The position numbers and the translations under genes are program-made. Positions 43,974 through 53,617 of a stretch of DNA of 64,000 nucleotides are shown one piece after another (positions within the stretch are counted from its first letter, which is position 1; each line of letters opens with the position of its first letter). The notes under the pieces are model-generated. The model was not told the DNA's origin, made no database searches, and worked only from the letters and a program-made list of their open reading frames with translations. The stretch lies in assembly GCF_900107135.1 (NCBI RefSeq), contig NZ_FNOV01000002.1, forward strand, positions 1-64,000, read 5' to 3'. This stretch comes from Hymenobacter psychrophilus (GTDB taxonomy: Bacteria; Bacteroidota; Bacteroidia; Cytophagales; Hymenobacteraceae).

Positions 43974-45164
43974 ATGATTACTCCTGCCGCGCAACATCAT
44001 CTCCCCCCTACCGGCCACAAGCCCACGCCCGAAGTCCGGCAGAACCCTTTTATCCAGTTCTCCTTTTTCATGCTGGGGTCTGTGCTGTTGATTTACACGC
44101 TGCACGAGCTCGACGACATTCTGTTGCCGCTGCTGTTTGCGGCGTTGTTTTCCCTGCTACTGCTGCCCATCTGCCGCTGGCTCGAAAACCATAAGGTGCC
44201 GCGGATACTGGCCATTATCATGTGCCTGCTGCTGCTACTGGCCGTGTTTGCCGGCGTTATCGTGGCCTTCGGCTCCCAACTCACCCAGTTTCAGAGCGAG
44301 CTACCCAAGCTGCAGGACAAGCTGCTGGAGTTTTTCCGCGACGGCCAGCAGTGGGCTCAGCGCAAGTTTGGCTACCAGCCTATGAGCGTTAATGATCTGA
44401 AAGACGCCACGCTCAAGGCCGTTAAGAAGTCGGGCGGTACTTACCTGGGCACCACTCTGCTCACCACTACCACCGTGCTCAGCAACCTGGCCCAGGTGCT
44501 GATTTACATTTTCTGTCTGCTGCTCTACCGCGACCACCTGCGCCAGTTCATGTTCCGCTTCGTGGCGCCCGACAAGCGCACGGCCGTCCTCCATACCGTC
44601 GACAGCATCCAGACCGTGGTGCAGGCCTACATTTCGGGCCTACTGAAGGTGATTGTCATTGTGTCCATTCTCAATGGCATCGGGCTGCTGGTGCTGGGGG
44701 TGAAATTTGCCATCTTCTTCGCCATTTTCGCCTCGGTACTGGCTATCATTCCCTACATCGGCATCCTGATTGGGGCCACCATTCCGGCCATTGTTACGCT
44801 GGTAGAAACCGGCTCGCCCGTGCAGGCGGCGCTGGTAGTGGGCGTGTTTGTGGTGGTGCAGTTCTTGGAGGGCAACTTCATTACGCCCATGATTACCGGC
44901 TCGCAGGTGAGCATCAACCCGCTGGCGGCCATTCTGGCCCTGATTCTGGGCAACGAGCTGTGGGGCACGCCGGGCATGATTCTGAGCATTCCGCTGATGG
45001 CCGTGATTAAAGTGGTGCTCGACGCCAACAAAACCACCGAGCCCTGGGGCTTCCTACTCGGCGACACAGCCGATGGTGACGATTCCACCAAGCCCGAGTC
45101 AAGCCAGCCGGGGGGGCTGCACCGGCTCTGGAACCGGCTGCTGGGCCGGCCCGATGGGCAGTAA
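43974..45164 (+). CDS. AI-2E family transporter
   Basis: 396 residues with about eight hydrophobic helices and the AI-2E exporter pattern (PF01594): a paired helix start near residue 30 (FFMLGSVLLIYTLHELDDIL), LLPICRWLENHKVPRILAII, and a C-terminal FLEGNFITPMITGSQVSINP block which is the family signature. The family covers autoinducer-2 export and many unrelated permeases, so substrate is unknown. ATG 43974 was chosen; the longer frame begins 63 bp upstream. It is divergent from parE. Confidence 0.9.
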   Translation: MITPAAQHHLPPTGHKPTPEVRQNPFIQFSFFMLGSVLLIYTLHELDDILLPLLFAALFSLLLLPICRWLENHKVPRILAIIMCLLLLLAVFAGVIVAFGSQLTQFQSELPKLQDKLLEFFRDGQQWAQRKFGYQPMSVNDLKDATLKAVKKSGGTYLGTTLLTTTTVLSNLAQVLIYIFCLLLYRDHLRQFMFRFVAPDKRTAVLHTVDSIQTVVQAYISGLLKVIVIVSILNGIGLLVLGVKFAIFFAIFASVLAIIPYIGILIGATIPAIVTLVETGSPVQAALVVGVFVVVQFLEGNFITPMITGSQVSINPLAAILALILGNELWGTPGMILSIPLMAVIKVVLDANKTTEPWGFLLGDTADGDDSTKPESSQPGGLHRLWNRLLGRPDGQ

Positions 45165-45277
45165 GCCACCCGGCCTGACCCTAATTTTGTACGCAACCCG
45201 GCCCCGGTTTGCAGCAGTATAAGGAGCAGTTGACGCCGCTTGGTGCGGCGTATATTTTTACCTTACCTCTCCTACCC

Positions 45278-45745
45278 ATGGCTACTATCACCGGCGAAAC
45301 TGCCCGCGCGTACAACGACCTTGTAGAACTCAACAAAACGGCCGCCAAAGGCTACCAGGAAGCTGCCGAAGGCGTCAGCAGCCCCGATCTGAAATCCAAG
45401 CTGAGCCAGTTCAGCCAGCAACGGGCCAAATTCGCTTCCGAGTTGACCCAGCACGCCCAGCAGTTTGGCATCAACCCCGAGCAGGAAGGCACCGTGGAAG
45501 GCGCGCTGACTGATGCCGCCGCCGCCGTGCACCGCGGCTGGATCAATATCAAATCGGCTATTACGGGCCAGGACGACTCGGCCATTCTGGGCGAGTGCGA
45601 AACCGGCGACGCCACGGCCCTGCAAGGCTACGAAACGGCGCTCAAGTCGAACGAACTGCCAGCCGAAGCCCGCAACGTTATCGCGCAGCAACACAGCGAC
45701 ATTCTGTCGACCAAAAACTGGATTACCGAGCAGAAAGGCCGCTAG
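45278..45745 (+). CDS. PA2169 family four-helix-bundle protein (DUF2383)
   Basis: 155 residues, helical and polar: ELNKTAAKGYQEAAEGVSSP near 17, RAKFASELTQHAQQFG, and WINIKSAITGQDDSAILGEC near 88, all typical of the DUF2383/PA2169 group, a ferritin-like four-helix bundle of unknown function often linked to stress. Start ATG 45278. A TAATTTTG element at 45182-45189 could be its promoter, and the leader contains a small hairpin (CGCCGCTTGGTGCGGCG near 45233). A terminator follows. Confidence 0.85.
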   Translation: MATITGETARAYNDLVELNKTAAKGYQEAAEGVSSPDLKSKLSQFSQQRAKFASELTQHAQQFGINPEQEGTVEGALTDAAAAVHRGWINIKSAITGQDDSAILGECETGDATALQGYETALKSNELPAEARNVIAQQHSDILSTKNWITEQKGR

Positions 45746-45792
45746 GCTTGTTTAGCTATTAGCTGATGGCTGTTAGCCATTAGCTTGTTTGA

Positions 45793-45824
45793 AAGAAGCC
45801 CGCCACCCGGTGGGCTTCTTTTTT
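45793..45824 (+). terminator. Intrinsic terminator after the PA2169-type gene
   Basis: AAGAAGCCC and GGGCTTCTT arms with a 10-nt loop and a T-run (TTTTTT) after the hairpin. Confidence 0.75.
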
Positions 45825-45856
45825 GGTTTTATGGCTATCCTGTTGGGTTCGATAAC

Positions 45857-45885
45857 TTGTGCAACCATCCGGGCGGGTATCTTTG
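45857..45885 (+). promoter_or_regulatory. Bacteroidota-type promoter (TTG -N18- TATCTTTG)
   Basis: TTG at 45857-45859 and TATCTTTG at 45878-45885 with an 18-bp spacer, close to the -33/-7 consensus. Start of transcription would be ~45892, about 90 bp before the exonuclease gene. Confidence 0.6.
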
Positions 45886-45980
45886 TTACCAATCTGCTTA
45901 GCCAATTCAGCCCTGCCGGGTATATTCAGAACAAGTGCTATCAGCTACCCGCTGCTAGCTAACAGCTCTAAGAACCGCCG

Positions 45981-47489
45981 TTGTACGCCATTATCGACCT
46001 TGAAACCACCGGGGGCCAGCCAGCCCAGGACCGCATCACCGAAATTGCCATCTACATTCATGATGGCGAGAAAGTGGTAGACGAGTTCAGCTCGCTCATC
46101 AATCCCGGCCGGCCCATTCCGTTCTTCATCACCCAGCTCACCGGCATCACCGACGACATGGTGCGCGAGGCCCCGCGCTTCCACGAGGTGGCCCGTAAGG
46201 TGGTGGAGATGACCGAAGGCTGCGTGTTTGTGGCCCACAACGTGCGCTTCGACTACTCGTTTCTGAAGAAGGAGTTTGGCGATTTAGGCTACACGTATTC
46301 GCGCAAAACGCTGTGCACTGTGCGCCTCAGCCGCTCGCTTATGCCGGGCCAGCCCAGCTACAGCCTGGGCAAGCTCTGCCAGAACATCGGCATTCCGCTT
46401 AATGGCCGCCACCGCGCCGCCGGCGACGCGGCGGCCACGGCCATTCTGTTCGGGCGGTTGCTCGATATCAGCCAGGAGCAGGAAGCGCCCGCGGCTGCCC
46501 AGGGCCTGAGCCCGGCCGATACGCTGGCCGTGGTTGATGCCAACGCGCCATCGGGCCGCCGGCCCACGGCCACCACAACTACGGTTGCGGCCCCCAAGGC
46601 GCCGTCGCCCCGCAAGATGAAGGCGGTGCAGGAGGCTATCAAAACTGCTCTGCTGCCGCCCAACATCACGCCCCAGCATGTGGCCGCGCTGCCCCAGGAG
46701 GCGGGCGTGTACTACTTCCACAACGAGGCCGGGGAGGTGATTTACGTGGGCAAGAGCATCAATATCTACAAGCGCATCCAGCAGCATTTCGCCGTCGATT
46801 ACAAATCGCGCAAGAGCATCGAGTTCAAGAACTCGATTTCTGAAATTACCTGGGAACTGACGGGCTCGGAGTTGGTGGCGCTGCTCTACGAGTCGCACGA
46901 AATCAAGCGACTCAAGCCGCTCTACAACCGGCAGCAGCGGCGGTCGGTGTTTCCGGCGGGCATTTTCCTGCGCACCGACGAGCAGGGCTACAAGCGCCTG
47001 TACTACGGCCGCGCCGACGACCACGCCGAGTCCCACCCGCTCATTGCGCTAGGCAACCAGTTCAAGGCCAAGGGCTTCCTGTTTCATAAGGTGGCCAAGT
47101 TCAACCTGTGCCAAAAGCTCTGCGACCTATATAAAACACCGGGCGCCTGCTTCGACTATCAGGTGCACCGCTGCCAAGGCGCCTGCCTGGGCCTGGAACC
47201 GGCCGAGGAATACAACAAGCGCGTAGAGGCGGCCATCGAGTCGTTTACCTACGAGCACGGCTCGTTTGTGGTACTGGGAGTTGGCCGCAGGCCCGACGAA
47301 AAAACCCTTGTGGTAGTAGAAAACGGCCGCTATCTGGGCTTCGGCTACATCGATGAAACCTTCTCGGCTCGTCGCTTCGAAGACTTCCGGGACGCCATTA
47401 CGCGCTACAACGACAACAAGGACGTGCAGCAGATTATCCGCCAGTACCTGCGTACCAAACACAAGGATAAGGTGAAGGTGTTCAGCTAG
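45981..47489 (+). CDS. DnaQ-type 3'-5' exonuclease fused to a GIY-YIG (UvrC-like) domain
   Basis: 502 residues. N-terminal DEDDh exonuclease (YAIIDLETTGGQPAQDRITE; THGIT-like segment ITQLTGITDDMV; VAHNVRFDYSFLKKEFG; NGRHRAAGDAAATAILF), a ~40-residue linker, then a GIY-YIG nuclease (LPQEAGVYYFHNEAGEVIYV; GKSINIYKRIQQHFA) followed by a UvrC-like segment. The architecture matches the epsilon-subunit/UvrC-like (Cho-type) fusions of Bacteroidota, implicated in DNA repair. The start is TTG at 45981, forced by an in-frame TAA 9 bp upstream. The 3' end overlaps the convergent 47482-47910 gene by 8 bp. Confidence 0.9.
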   Translation: MYAIIDLETTGGQPAQDRITEIAIYIHDGEKVVDEFSSLINPGRPIPFFITQLTGITDDMVREAPRFHEVARKVVEMTEGCVFVAHNVRFDYSFLKKEFGDLGYTYSRKTLCTVRLSRSLMPGQPSYSLGKLCQNIGIPLNGRHRAAGDAAATAILFGRLLDISQEQEAPAAAQGLSPADTLAVVDANAPSGRRPTATTTTVAAPKAPSPRKMKAVQEAIKTALLPPNITPQHVAALPQEAGVYYFHNEAGEVIYVGKSINIYKRIQQHFAVDYKSRKSIEFKNSISEITWELTGSELVALLYESHEIKRLKPLYNRQQRRSVFPAGIFLRTDEQGYKRLYYGRADDHAESHPLIALGNQFKAKGFLFHKVAKFNLCQKLCDLYKTPGACFDYQVHRCQGACLGLEPAEEYNKRVEAAIESFTYEHGSFVVLGVGRRPDEKTLVVVENGRYLGFGYIDETFSARRFEDFRDAITRYNDNKDVQQIIRQYLRTKHKDKVKVFS

Positions 47490-47910
47490 CGCCCTGCTGC
47501 TGCTGGCGCAGCCAGTTCACGGCCTGGGTTTCGTCGTTGAAACGGCGCATGTGGTAGCCCTGCGTGGGGCCCTGCTGCTCGGCCTGCTGAAAAACCACCT
47601 GCGTATCGGTGAGGGCCTGATAACTGGGAGAAAGCAGCTGGCTCATGGAAACAACCTGGCCCAGGGCGGCGCCCAGTTGCGGAAAGAACTCCTCCAGACC
47701 CCAGCGGGTGGTAGCGGGCTCGGCGGCCTGGCGGCGGCGGCCGTCGAGCAGCCAGTAGGGAGAGTGGCAGTCGCGGGCTGCCGCCAGAATAAGCGTGTAG
47801 CCCTGGCGGGTTTCAGCGTCAGAAACCGGGCGCATCCAGCGGGCCACCAGGAAGTTCAGATCGGACCGGTACTGCAGGGTGAGGTAATCGGGGGCGGCGA
47901 AAACGCGCAT
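47482..47910 (-). CDS. Hypothetical protein, STAS-like fold candidate (paralogue 2)
   Basis: 142 residues, cytosolic. Opens MRVFAAPDYLTLQYRSDLNF with ARWMRPVSDAETRQGYTLIL, a CHSPYWLLDGRRRQAA segment, and ends RRFNDETQAVNWLRQQQQ. The blocks YRSDLNFLVARWMR, WLLDGRRR and the final FxDExxAxxWLxQ align with the protein at 48074-48502 (TFRSDLNLLIARWLR, NWLIDSRRR, FSDEGAATSWLQ). A looser match is the 29689-30114 protein. Function unknown. Convergent with the exonuclease gene; divergent from its paralogue. Confidence 0.8.
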   Translation of the reverse strand: MRVFAAPDYLTLQYRSDLNFLVARWMRPVSDAETRQGYTLILAAARDCHSPYWLLDGRRRQAAEPATTRWGLEEFFPQLGAALGQVVSMSQLLSPSYQALTDTQVVFQQAEQQGPTQGYHMRRFNDETQAVNWLRQQQQGAS

Positions 47911-47928
47911 TGCTAGTTGGAGTAGCAA

Positions 47929-47936
47929 CAAATATA
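47929..47936 (-). promoter_or_regulatory. TAnnTTTG promoter -7 element
   Basis: The minus strand reads TATATTTG, 18 bp before the ATG at 47910. Confidence 0.45.
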
Positions 47937-48032
47937 CGATGCGTCCGGCAGCCGCTCATCCAATGCGTCAGCATATTTGTTCCCGGCCAGCCGGCGGCCT
48001 CCCGCCCAAACGCCCGTTCGTCAAACAGGCCG

Positions 48033-48040
48033 TATCTTTG
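48033..48040 (+). promoter_or_regulatory. TAnnTTTG promoter -7 element
   Basis: TATCTTTG lies 33 bp before the ATG at 48074; good -7 match, no clear -33. Confidence 0.5.
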
Positions 48041-48073
48041 GCTTTATGAGTTGCCCAGTTGTTTAATTCCTGC

Positions 48074-48502
48074 ATGCCTGCCGATACCCCCACGCTTTCC
48101 ATTACCTTCCGTTCCGACCTTAACCTGCTCATTGCTCGCTGGCTGCGCGATGTATCAAAAAGCGAGTTGCAGCAGGGCTATACCGAAGTACTACAGGCTG
48201 CCATCCGGCACCAGGCCGGCAACTGGCTCATCGATTCGCGCCGTCGTTCCCAGTCCAACGCCGAAATGGTCGACTGGCTTGCCCAGGAATACCTGCCCGA
48301 GCTCAGCCCGGCCCTCAACAACCGCCCCGTACACCTGGCCTGCCTGGTAGCAGCCACCTGGCAGCCCGGCACGACCCCGGCTACGCCTTTGGCCGTGCTG
48401 GCTCAATCCTCAACTCTGGCGGCCAAAAACGAATATCAGGTGCAGCTTTTCAGCGACGAAGGTGCCGCTACCAGCTGGCTGCAGCAAACCGCAAACAGAT
48501 AA
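48074..48502 (+). CDS. Hypothetical protein, STAS-like fold candidate (paralogue 3)
   Basis: 142 residues, cytosolic. Reads LSITFRSDLNLLIARWLRDV, QQGYTEVLQAAIRHQ, NWLIDSRRRSQSNAEMVDWL and ends QLFSDEGAATSWLQQTANR. Clear paralogue of the divergent gene at 47482-47910 (same length, same blocks). Both pairs of elements point away from a shared ~160-bp intergenic region that holds one promoter for each. Function unknown. Start ATG 48074 chosen because it aligns with the paralogue. Confidence 0.8.
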   Translation: MPADTPTLSITFRSDLNLLIARWLRDVSKSELQQGYTEVLQAAIRHQAGNWLIDSRRRSQSNAEMVDWLAQEYLPELSPALNNRPVHLACLVAATWQPGTTPATPLAVLAQSSTLAAKNEYQVQLFSDEGAATSWLQQTANR

Positions 48503-48580
48503 ATGCGCGACTCGCTGAACGGGTAAACTGTTACGGTAAGTTTGGGGAGTGTCTGTTTCTGCTCCCGTAGCCTTTTATAA

Positions 48581-48620
48581 ACAAAGCCCCCGACGCCTGT
48601 GCTGGCGTCGGGGGCTTTGT
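48581..48620. terminator. Bidirectional terminator
   Basis: ACAAAGCCCCCGACGCC and GGCGTCGGGGGCTTTGT arms, 17 bp perfect, 6-nt loop, lying between the convergent genes ending at 48502 and 48738. Confidence 0.85.
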
Positions 48621-48737
48621 GGTTAGCAGCACTTCAGCTAAGTGACAGGCTGCTTGCCCGGTACTGTTCTGATGCGCTGCCCTTTCGCAACAACAGGCTG
48701 GTTTCGCGCTATTTACTGGGCCAGGTACGCACCGCCG

Positions 48738-50315
48738 CTAGTACAGCCGGTGGCGCAGGAGCCAGCCGGCGGCGTCGAACTCCTGGGCCTGGGGTTGGTA
48801 GGCTTTGGTTTCGAACTTGCCCACCCGCAGCGTGTTGCCGTCGCCGCTTTCGTAGATGGTAAGGCGGCTGCCGGGGCGCTTAGTGGGCGGTGGGGTGGCT
48901 TCCATCAGGTCTTGGCCTGAGCCGTCGTAGATGCTCAGCCGGATGCGGCCGGTAGGCTCGCCACGCAGCTCGAAAGCATCGTCGCCGCCCAGCCCAAACA
49001 GCTTGATGGAGCGGGTTTCGGCGGCCGAAAAAGTGCGCTGGTGCAGCAGCGTATCGCCCTGGGGGGTGCGGCGCAGCAGTTGCACCCGCACGGCGTCGGG
49101 CCCGGCGGGCTCCACTATAAACCGCTCAGCCTCATCGGTGCCGGGCAGCTCCACGTCGCGGGCCAGCAGCTCGTAAAACTTTTCGGCTACGGCGGGCAGC
49201 TGGTCGCGGCGGGCGCGGAGCTTGCGCGTGAACTCGGCCTGGCTCAACTCCCGCACTTCGGGCGGCCAGACGGCCAGGGCGCGGGCAATCACCTCGTCCG
49301 ACAGCGCCCCGCGCAGGGAGTCGGCTACCTGCCGGAACTCGTCGCGGGTTAGGTAGGGCAGCAGCGACTTGTCCATGGGCTGGGCGGCGCGGTTGAGGCC
49401 CTCCACGTCGGCCAGCCGGATTTTCTCGTGAAAGCTCTGGTAGTTGGTTTTCACCCAGCCAATCATGTGGGTCAGCAGGCCGTCATCAAACTTGAAAAAA
49501 GCGTGGTCCCGGTCGCGCGGAATGGCTTGGTAGGTGGTACCGCCGGCCGCGGCCGGGAAGCTGGCCCAGCGCCACTGGTCCTCGCGGCGGCTCCAGTCGC
49601 CCAGAAACATATCGAACAGGCGGTTGCGCAGGTACTGGCGGGCATCTACCTGAAACCGGGAGCTGGCCAGTAGGTTGGTGAACACCTTGCGCGAGCTTTC
49701 CACCCGCGCCGAATTGCCGAAGCTGGTCACCGGCGTCTGGTCGCCATCGGGGCGCTCTTCGAACAGGTAAAGCGCGTAACCGAAACCTTCCCGGAACTCG
49801 CCCAGCGCCGGGTCGTCGGCCACGTACACGAGGCGCGGATTGGTGTGGTAAAGGCCGGCAGCACGGGCCAGCGGCGCGGCAACGTAGGCGCCGTATGGAT
49901 GAATGACGCTGGTTTGGTCCTTCATGATGCGGCCCACGGGGCCTTCGCGCAGGCCCTCGGGCAGGGCGCGGGTGGCATCCTTATCAACGGAGCGCAGCAC
50001 GTATTCGCGGCCACTCTGATCGACGAGGCGCAGGTTTTTGGTCTGAAACGAGCCGCCCTCCTTGATGGGCGTCAGGCCACCCGGCACGGCCGTACGCAGG
50101 TTGAACACCGGCACCCGCACCGGCAGCTTCCACAGGTCGCGGTAGTGGGTACCCCAGAAAAAGCGGTGAATGCTACCCCGGTCGTACTGGGAGCCAGCGG
50201 CCACCAGCACCGTCGAGTCGGGGCCGACAATGGGGTGAGCCGCCGGAGCAGCGCCCGGATGCTGGGCCGGGGCCGAGCAGGAAAGCAGCAGCAGGCCGCT
50301 GCTAAGGCCGGCCAT
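48738..50315 (-). CDS. Secreted lipoprotein with kinase-like motifs (paralogue A)
   Basis: 525 residues from ATG 50315, with a lipoprotein signal MAGLSSGLLLLSC. I do not recognise a named family, but the order of motifs recalls atypical kinases of the HipA/Fam20/CotH type: a basic-residue strand GREYVLRSVDKDATRALP, a helix YGAYVAAPLARAAGLYHTNP, a hinge-like YLFEERPDG, a loop FLGDWSRREDQWRW and an acidic block IPRDRDHAFFKFDDG. In this copy the loop has SRR where paralogue B has DRH, so it may be catalytically altered. A C-terminal beta-rich ~150 residues follows. Divergent from paralogue B over a 180-bp gap. Function is not established; a GTG ten codons earlier is an alternative start. Confidence 0.7.
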   Translation of the reverse strand: MAGLSSGLLLLSCSAPAQHPGAAPAAHPIVGPDSTVLVAAGSQYDRGSIHRFFWGTHYRDLWKLPVRVPVFNLRTAVPGGLTPIKEGGSFQTKNLRLVDQSGREYVLRSVDKDATRALPEGLREGPVGRIMKDQTSVIHPYGAYVAAPLARAAGLYHTNPRLVYVADDPALGEFREGFGYALYLFEERPDGDQTPVTSFGNSARVESSRKVFTNLLASSRFQVDARQYLRNRLFDMFLGDWSRREDQWRWASFPAAAGGTTYQAIPRDRDHAFFKFDDGLLTHMIGWVKTNYQSFHEKIRLADVEGLNRAAQPMDKSLLPYLTRDEFRQVADSLRGALSDEVIARALAVWPPEVRELSQAEFTRKLRARRDQLPAVAEKFYELLARDVELPGTDEAERFIVEPAGPDAVRVQLLRRTPQGDTLLHQRTFSAAETRSIKLFGLGGDDAFELRGEPTGRIRLSIYDGSGQDLMEATPPPTKRPGSRLTIYESGDGNTLRVGKFETKAYQPQAQEFDAAGWLLRHRLY

Positions 50316-50495
50316 CAGCCAGGCCGAAGAGAAGGAAAAAGACACAATACAGAAACAGGAGAGCCAACGGAGCGGCCGCCGCCAAGCGAACCGACTGCCC
50401 TTATAGCGCAAAGCCGGGCCCAACGGTTGTTGAGAAACCAACAACCACCGACTAATTACGTAGCACAAGCCACTGCCGCGAACTTTCCGTCCTGC

Positions 50496-52094
50496 ATGAA
50501 CTACCGTTACGCCTTACCCTTTCTGCTGCTGAGCGCATCCGCCTGCAACCGCAAACCCTTCTTTCAGCCCGATGGCCGCCTGGCCCACACCAGCGCGCTG
50601 CCCCCTACCGCCGACAGTGCGCTGGTAACAGCCGGCCGCCACTACCAGCGCGGGCCGCTGGGCCGTTTTGTGCTGGGCCCGCATTACCGCCGGGCCTGGG
50701 CCGAGCCGGTAACGCTGCCCGTGCTGCGGCTCGAACAGCTGGCGCCGGGCGGGCTGAAGTTCGTGAAGATGGGCGGCGGTTTCCAAACCACAAGCCTGAC
50801 GATGTCCGACTCGGCGGGCCGCAGCTACGCCGTCCGTACCATCGACAAAAACCCCGAAAAAACGCTGCCTAAAGTACTGAGAGAAACATTTATATACGGC
50901 GCCGTACGCGACGCCACTTCGGCAGCCATGCCCTACGGGGCCTTTGTGGTGCCGCCGCTGGCCGAGGCCGCCGGTGTACCGCATACCTCCCCTCGCCCCT
51001 ACTATGTGCGCCCCGACGAAACCGGGCTCGGGCCCGCGTCCGAGCGGTTTCAGGGCCGGGTGGTGATGGTGGAGCGCAAGTACGAGGGCCGGCAGAACAT
51101 TGACGGGCCGGTGGCCGGCGCCCGCGACCTCAATGAATCGGAAGAAGTACTACCCGACCGCTATAAAAACCAGCGCGACCAGCTCGACGGAACAGCTTTT
51201 GTGCGAGCCCGCCTGCTGGATATGTGGCTCGGCGACTGGGACCGGCACGAAGGCCAGTGGAGCTGGGCCGGCTACGCGCAGCCCGACCGGCAGCAGCTCT
51301 GGAAGCCGGTGCCCCAGGACCGCGACCAAGTATTTTTCCGGTTTGATGATGGCTGGGCCTCCTGGGTAATCAGCAAGGTGGTGGCCAAGTTTCGCACGTT
51401 CGGCCCCGACTACGAAAGCGTTGCCGGCTACACCCGTAACGCCTCGTTTATCGACAGCCGGGTGCTGCCGGCCGTACCGCGCGCCACCTACCTGGCTACG
51501 GCCCGCGAGCTGCAGCAGCGCCTTACCAACGAAGTGATTGAGCAGGCCGTGCGCCAGGGTTTGCCGCCCGCCGTGTACGCCTACGAGGGCCCGCGCATGA
51601 TTGCGGCCCTGCAGGCCCGCCGCACCAGGCTGCCCCAGTTGGCCGACAAATTCTATCGTCTGCAGGCGAAGGAGGTACTGGTGGCCGGCACCAACGAGCA
51701 GGAACGGTTTGTGGTGGAGCGCCTGAGCGACACGGCTACCGTGGTGTCGGTGTATTCGCTGGAGAAGGTACCCGCCGGGCAGGCCCAGGGCCGGCTGCTG
51801 TACCACCGCAGCTTCGACCCGCGCGAAACCGAAACTGTGCGCCTGTACGGTCTGGAGGGCAAAGACGAGTTTCTGGTGTCCGGAAAAGTGCGCCGCTCGC
51901 CCTTCATCGACATCTACGGCGGCCCCCACGAAGACCTGGTGCGCGACTCTTCCCGCGTGGCCGGCCTACGCAAACGCACCCGCTTCTTTGATACGGCCCG
52001 CAACAACGACTTCCGGCCCGGCCCCGAAACCAAGGACAAAACTGCCCACAACGTGCTGTCTCACGCCTTCGACCGGGATGGATCGGGGAGGTGA
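50496..52094 (+). CDS. Secreted protein with kinase-like motifs (paralogue B)
   Basis: 532 residues with a lipoprotein signal MNYRYALPFLLLSASAC. Same layout as the divergent paralogue A: YAVRTIDKNPEKTLPKVL (112-128), ATSAAMPYGAFVVPPLAEAA (140-159), VVMVERKYEG (189-198), LGDWDRHEGQWSWAG (245-259), VPQDRDQVFFRFDDG (272-286), and a beta-rich C-terminal part (LYHRSFDPRETETVRLYGLE). The GDWDRHxxxW loop plus DRDxxFFxFDD are consistent with a catalytic loop and a metal-binding acidic pair in a kinase-like fold; this is inference from motif pattern only. Similar sequences form the N-terminal half of longer outer-membrane proteins in Bacteroidota. Target unknown. The long open frame upstream of 50496 is the complement of paralogue A. 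Confidence 0.7.
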   Translation: MNYRYALPFLLLSASACNRKPFFQPDGRLAHTSALPPTADSALVTAGRHYQRGPLGRFVLGPHYRRAWAEPVTLPVLRLEQLAPGGLKFVKMGGGFQTTSLTMSDSAGRSYAVRTIDKNPEKTLPKVLRETFIYGAVRDATSAAMPYGAFVVPPLAEAAGVPHTSPRPYYVRPDETGLGPASERFQGRVVMVERKYEGRQNIDGPVAGARDLNESEEVLPDRYKNQRDQLDGTAFVRARLLDMWLGDWDRHEGQWSWAGYAQPDRQQLWKPVPQDRDQVFFRFDDGWASWVISKVVAKFRTFGPDYESVAGYTRNASFIDSRVLPAVPRATYLATARELQQRLTNEVIEQAVRQGLPPAVYAYEGPRMIAALQARRTRLPQLADKFYRLQAKEVLVAGTNEQERFVVERLSDTATVVSVYSLEKVPAGQAQGRLLYHRSFDPRETETVRLYGLEGKDEFLVSGKVRRSPFIDIYGGPHEDLVRDSSRVAGLRKRTRFFDTARNNDFRPGPETKDKTAHNVLSHAFDRDGSGR

Positions 52095-52125
52095 GTTTCC
52101 ATTAAGAATTGAGCGTAAGAAATCA

Positions 52126-52174
52126 AAAACGGCCGTTGAACTTCCCTTTGCAGGAGTCGTTCAACGGCCATTTT
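52126..52174. terminator. Bidirectional terminator between paralogue B and topoisomerase IB
   Basis: AAAACGGCCGTTGAAC and GTTCAACGGCCATTTT arms with one mismatch, with A-run before and T-run after. Confidence 0.8.
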
Positions 52175-52195
52175 TGCTTTCTTACGATCAATTTT

Positions 52196-53311
<1,116 letters not shown>

Positions 53312-53617
53312 AGAAGAACGGGGCAGGGATAAGCCACGCGCCGGAGCTGGTGCGCGGCTTATCCTCTACGCAGAAACCGCGAGGAAGATAACCCCGCTTT
53401 TACCCCTTTCCCTAGTGCCCCCGCAACCTAAACCCCGAGCCGGGCAGCTATTTTTCTGGCTGATCCTGTGCCAGCTACCCGGCAATTGCGGGCCTGATGA
53501 AGGGCGCAGACAACACCCCAGCCCGGGTTTTCGTTAGGATGCCGCCGGCGCTGGCACTGTTTTCTTTAGGCGGCCGGGCAAATTCCTTTTGTTTAACCGA
53601 TCAACTCTTCGCTTCCT

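Noticed and set aside
49845..50495. 217-codon upstream extension of the kinase-like paralogue B
   Set aside because: This part is the complement of paralogue A; the lipoprotein signal begins at ATG 50496.
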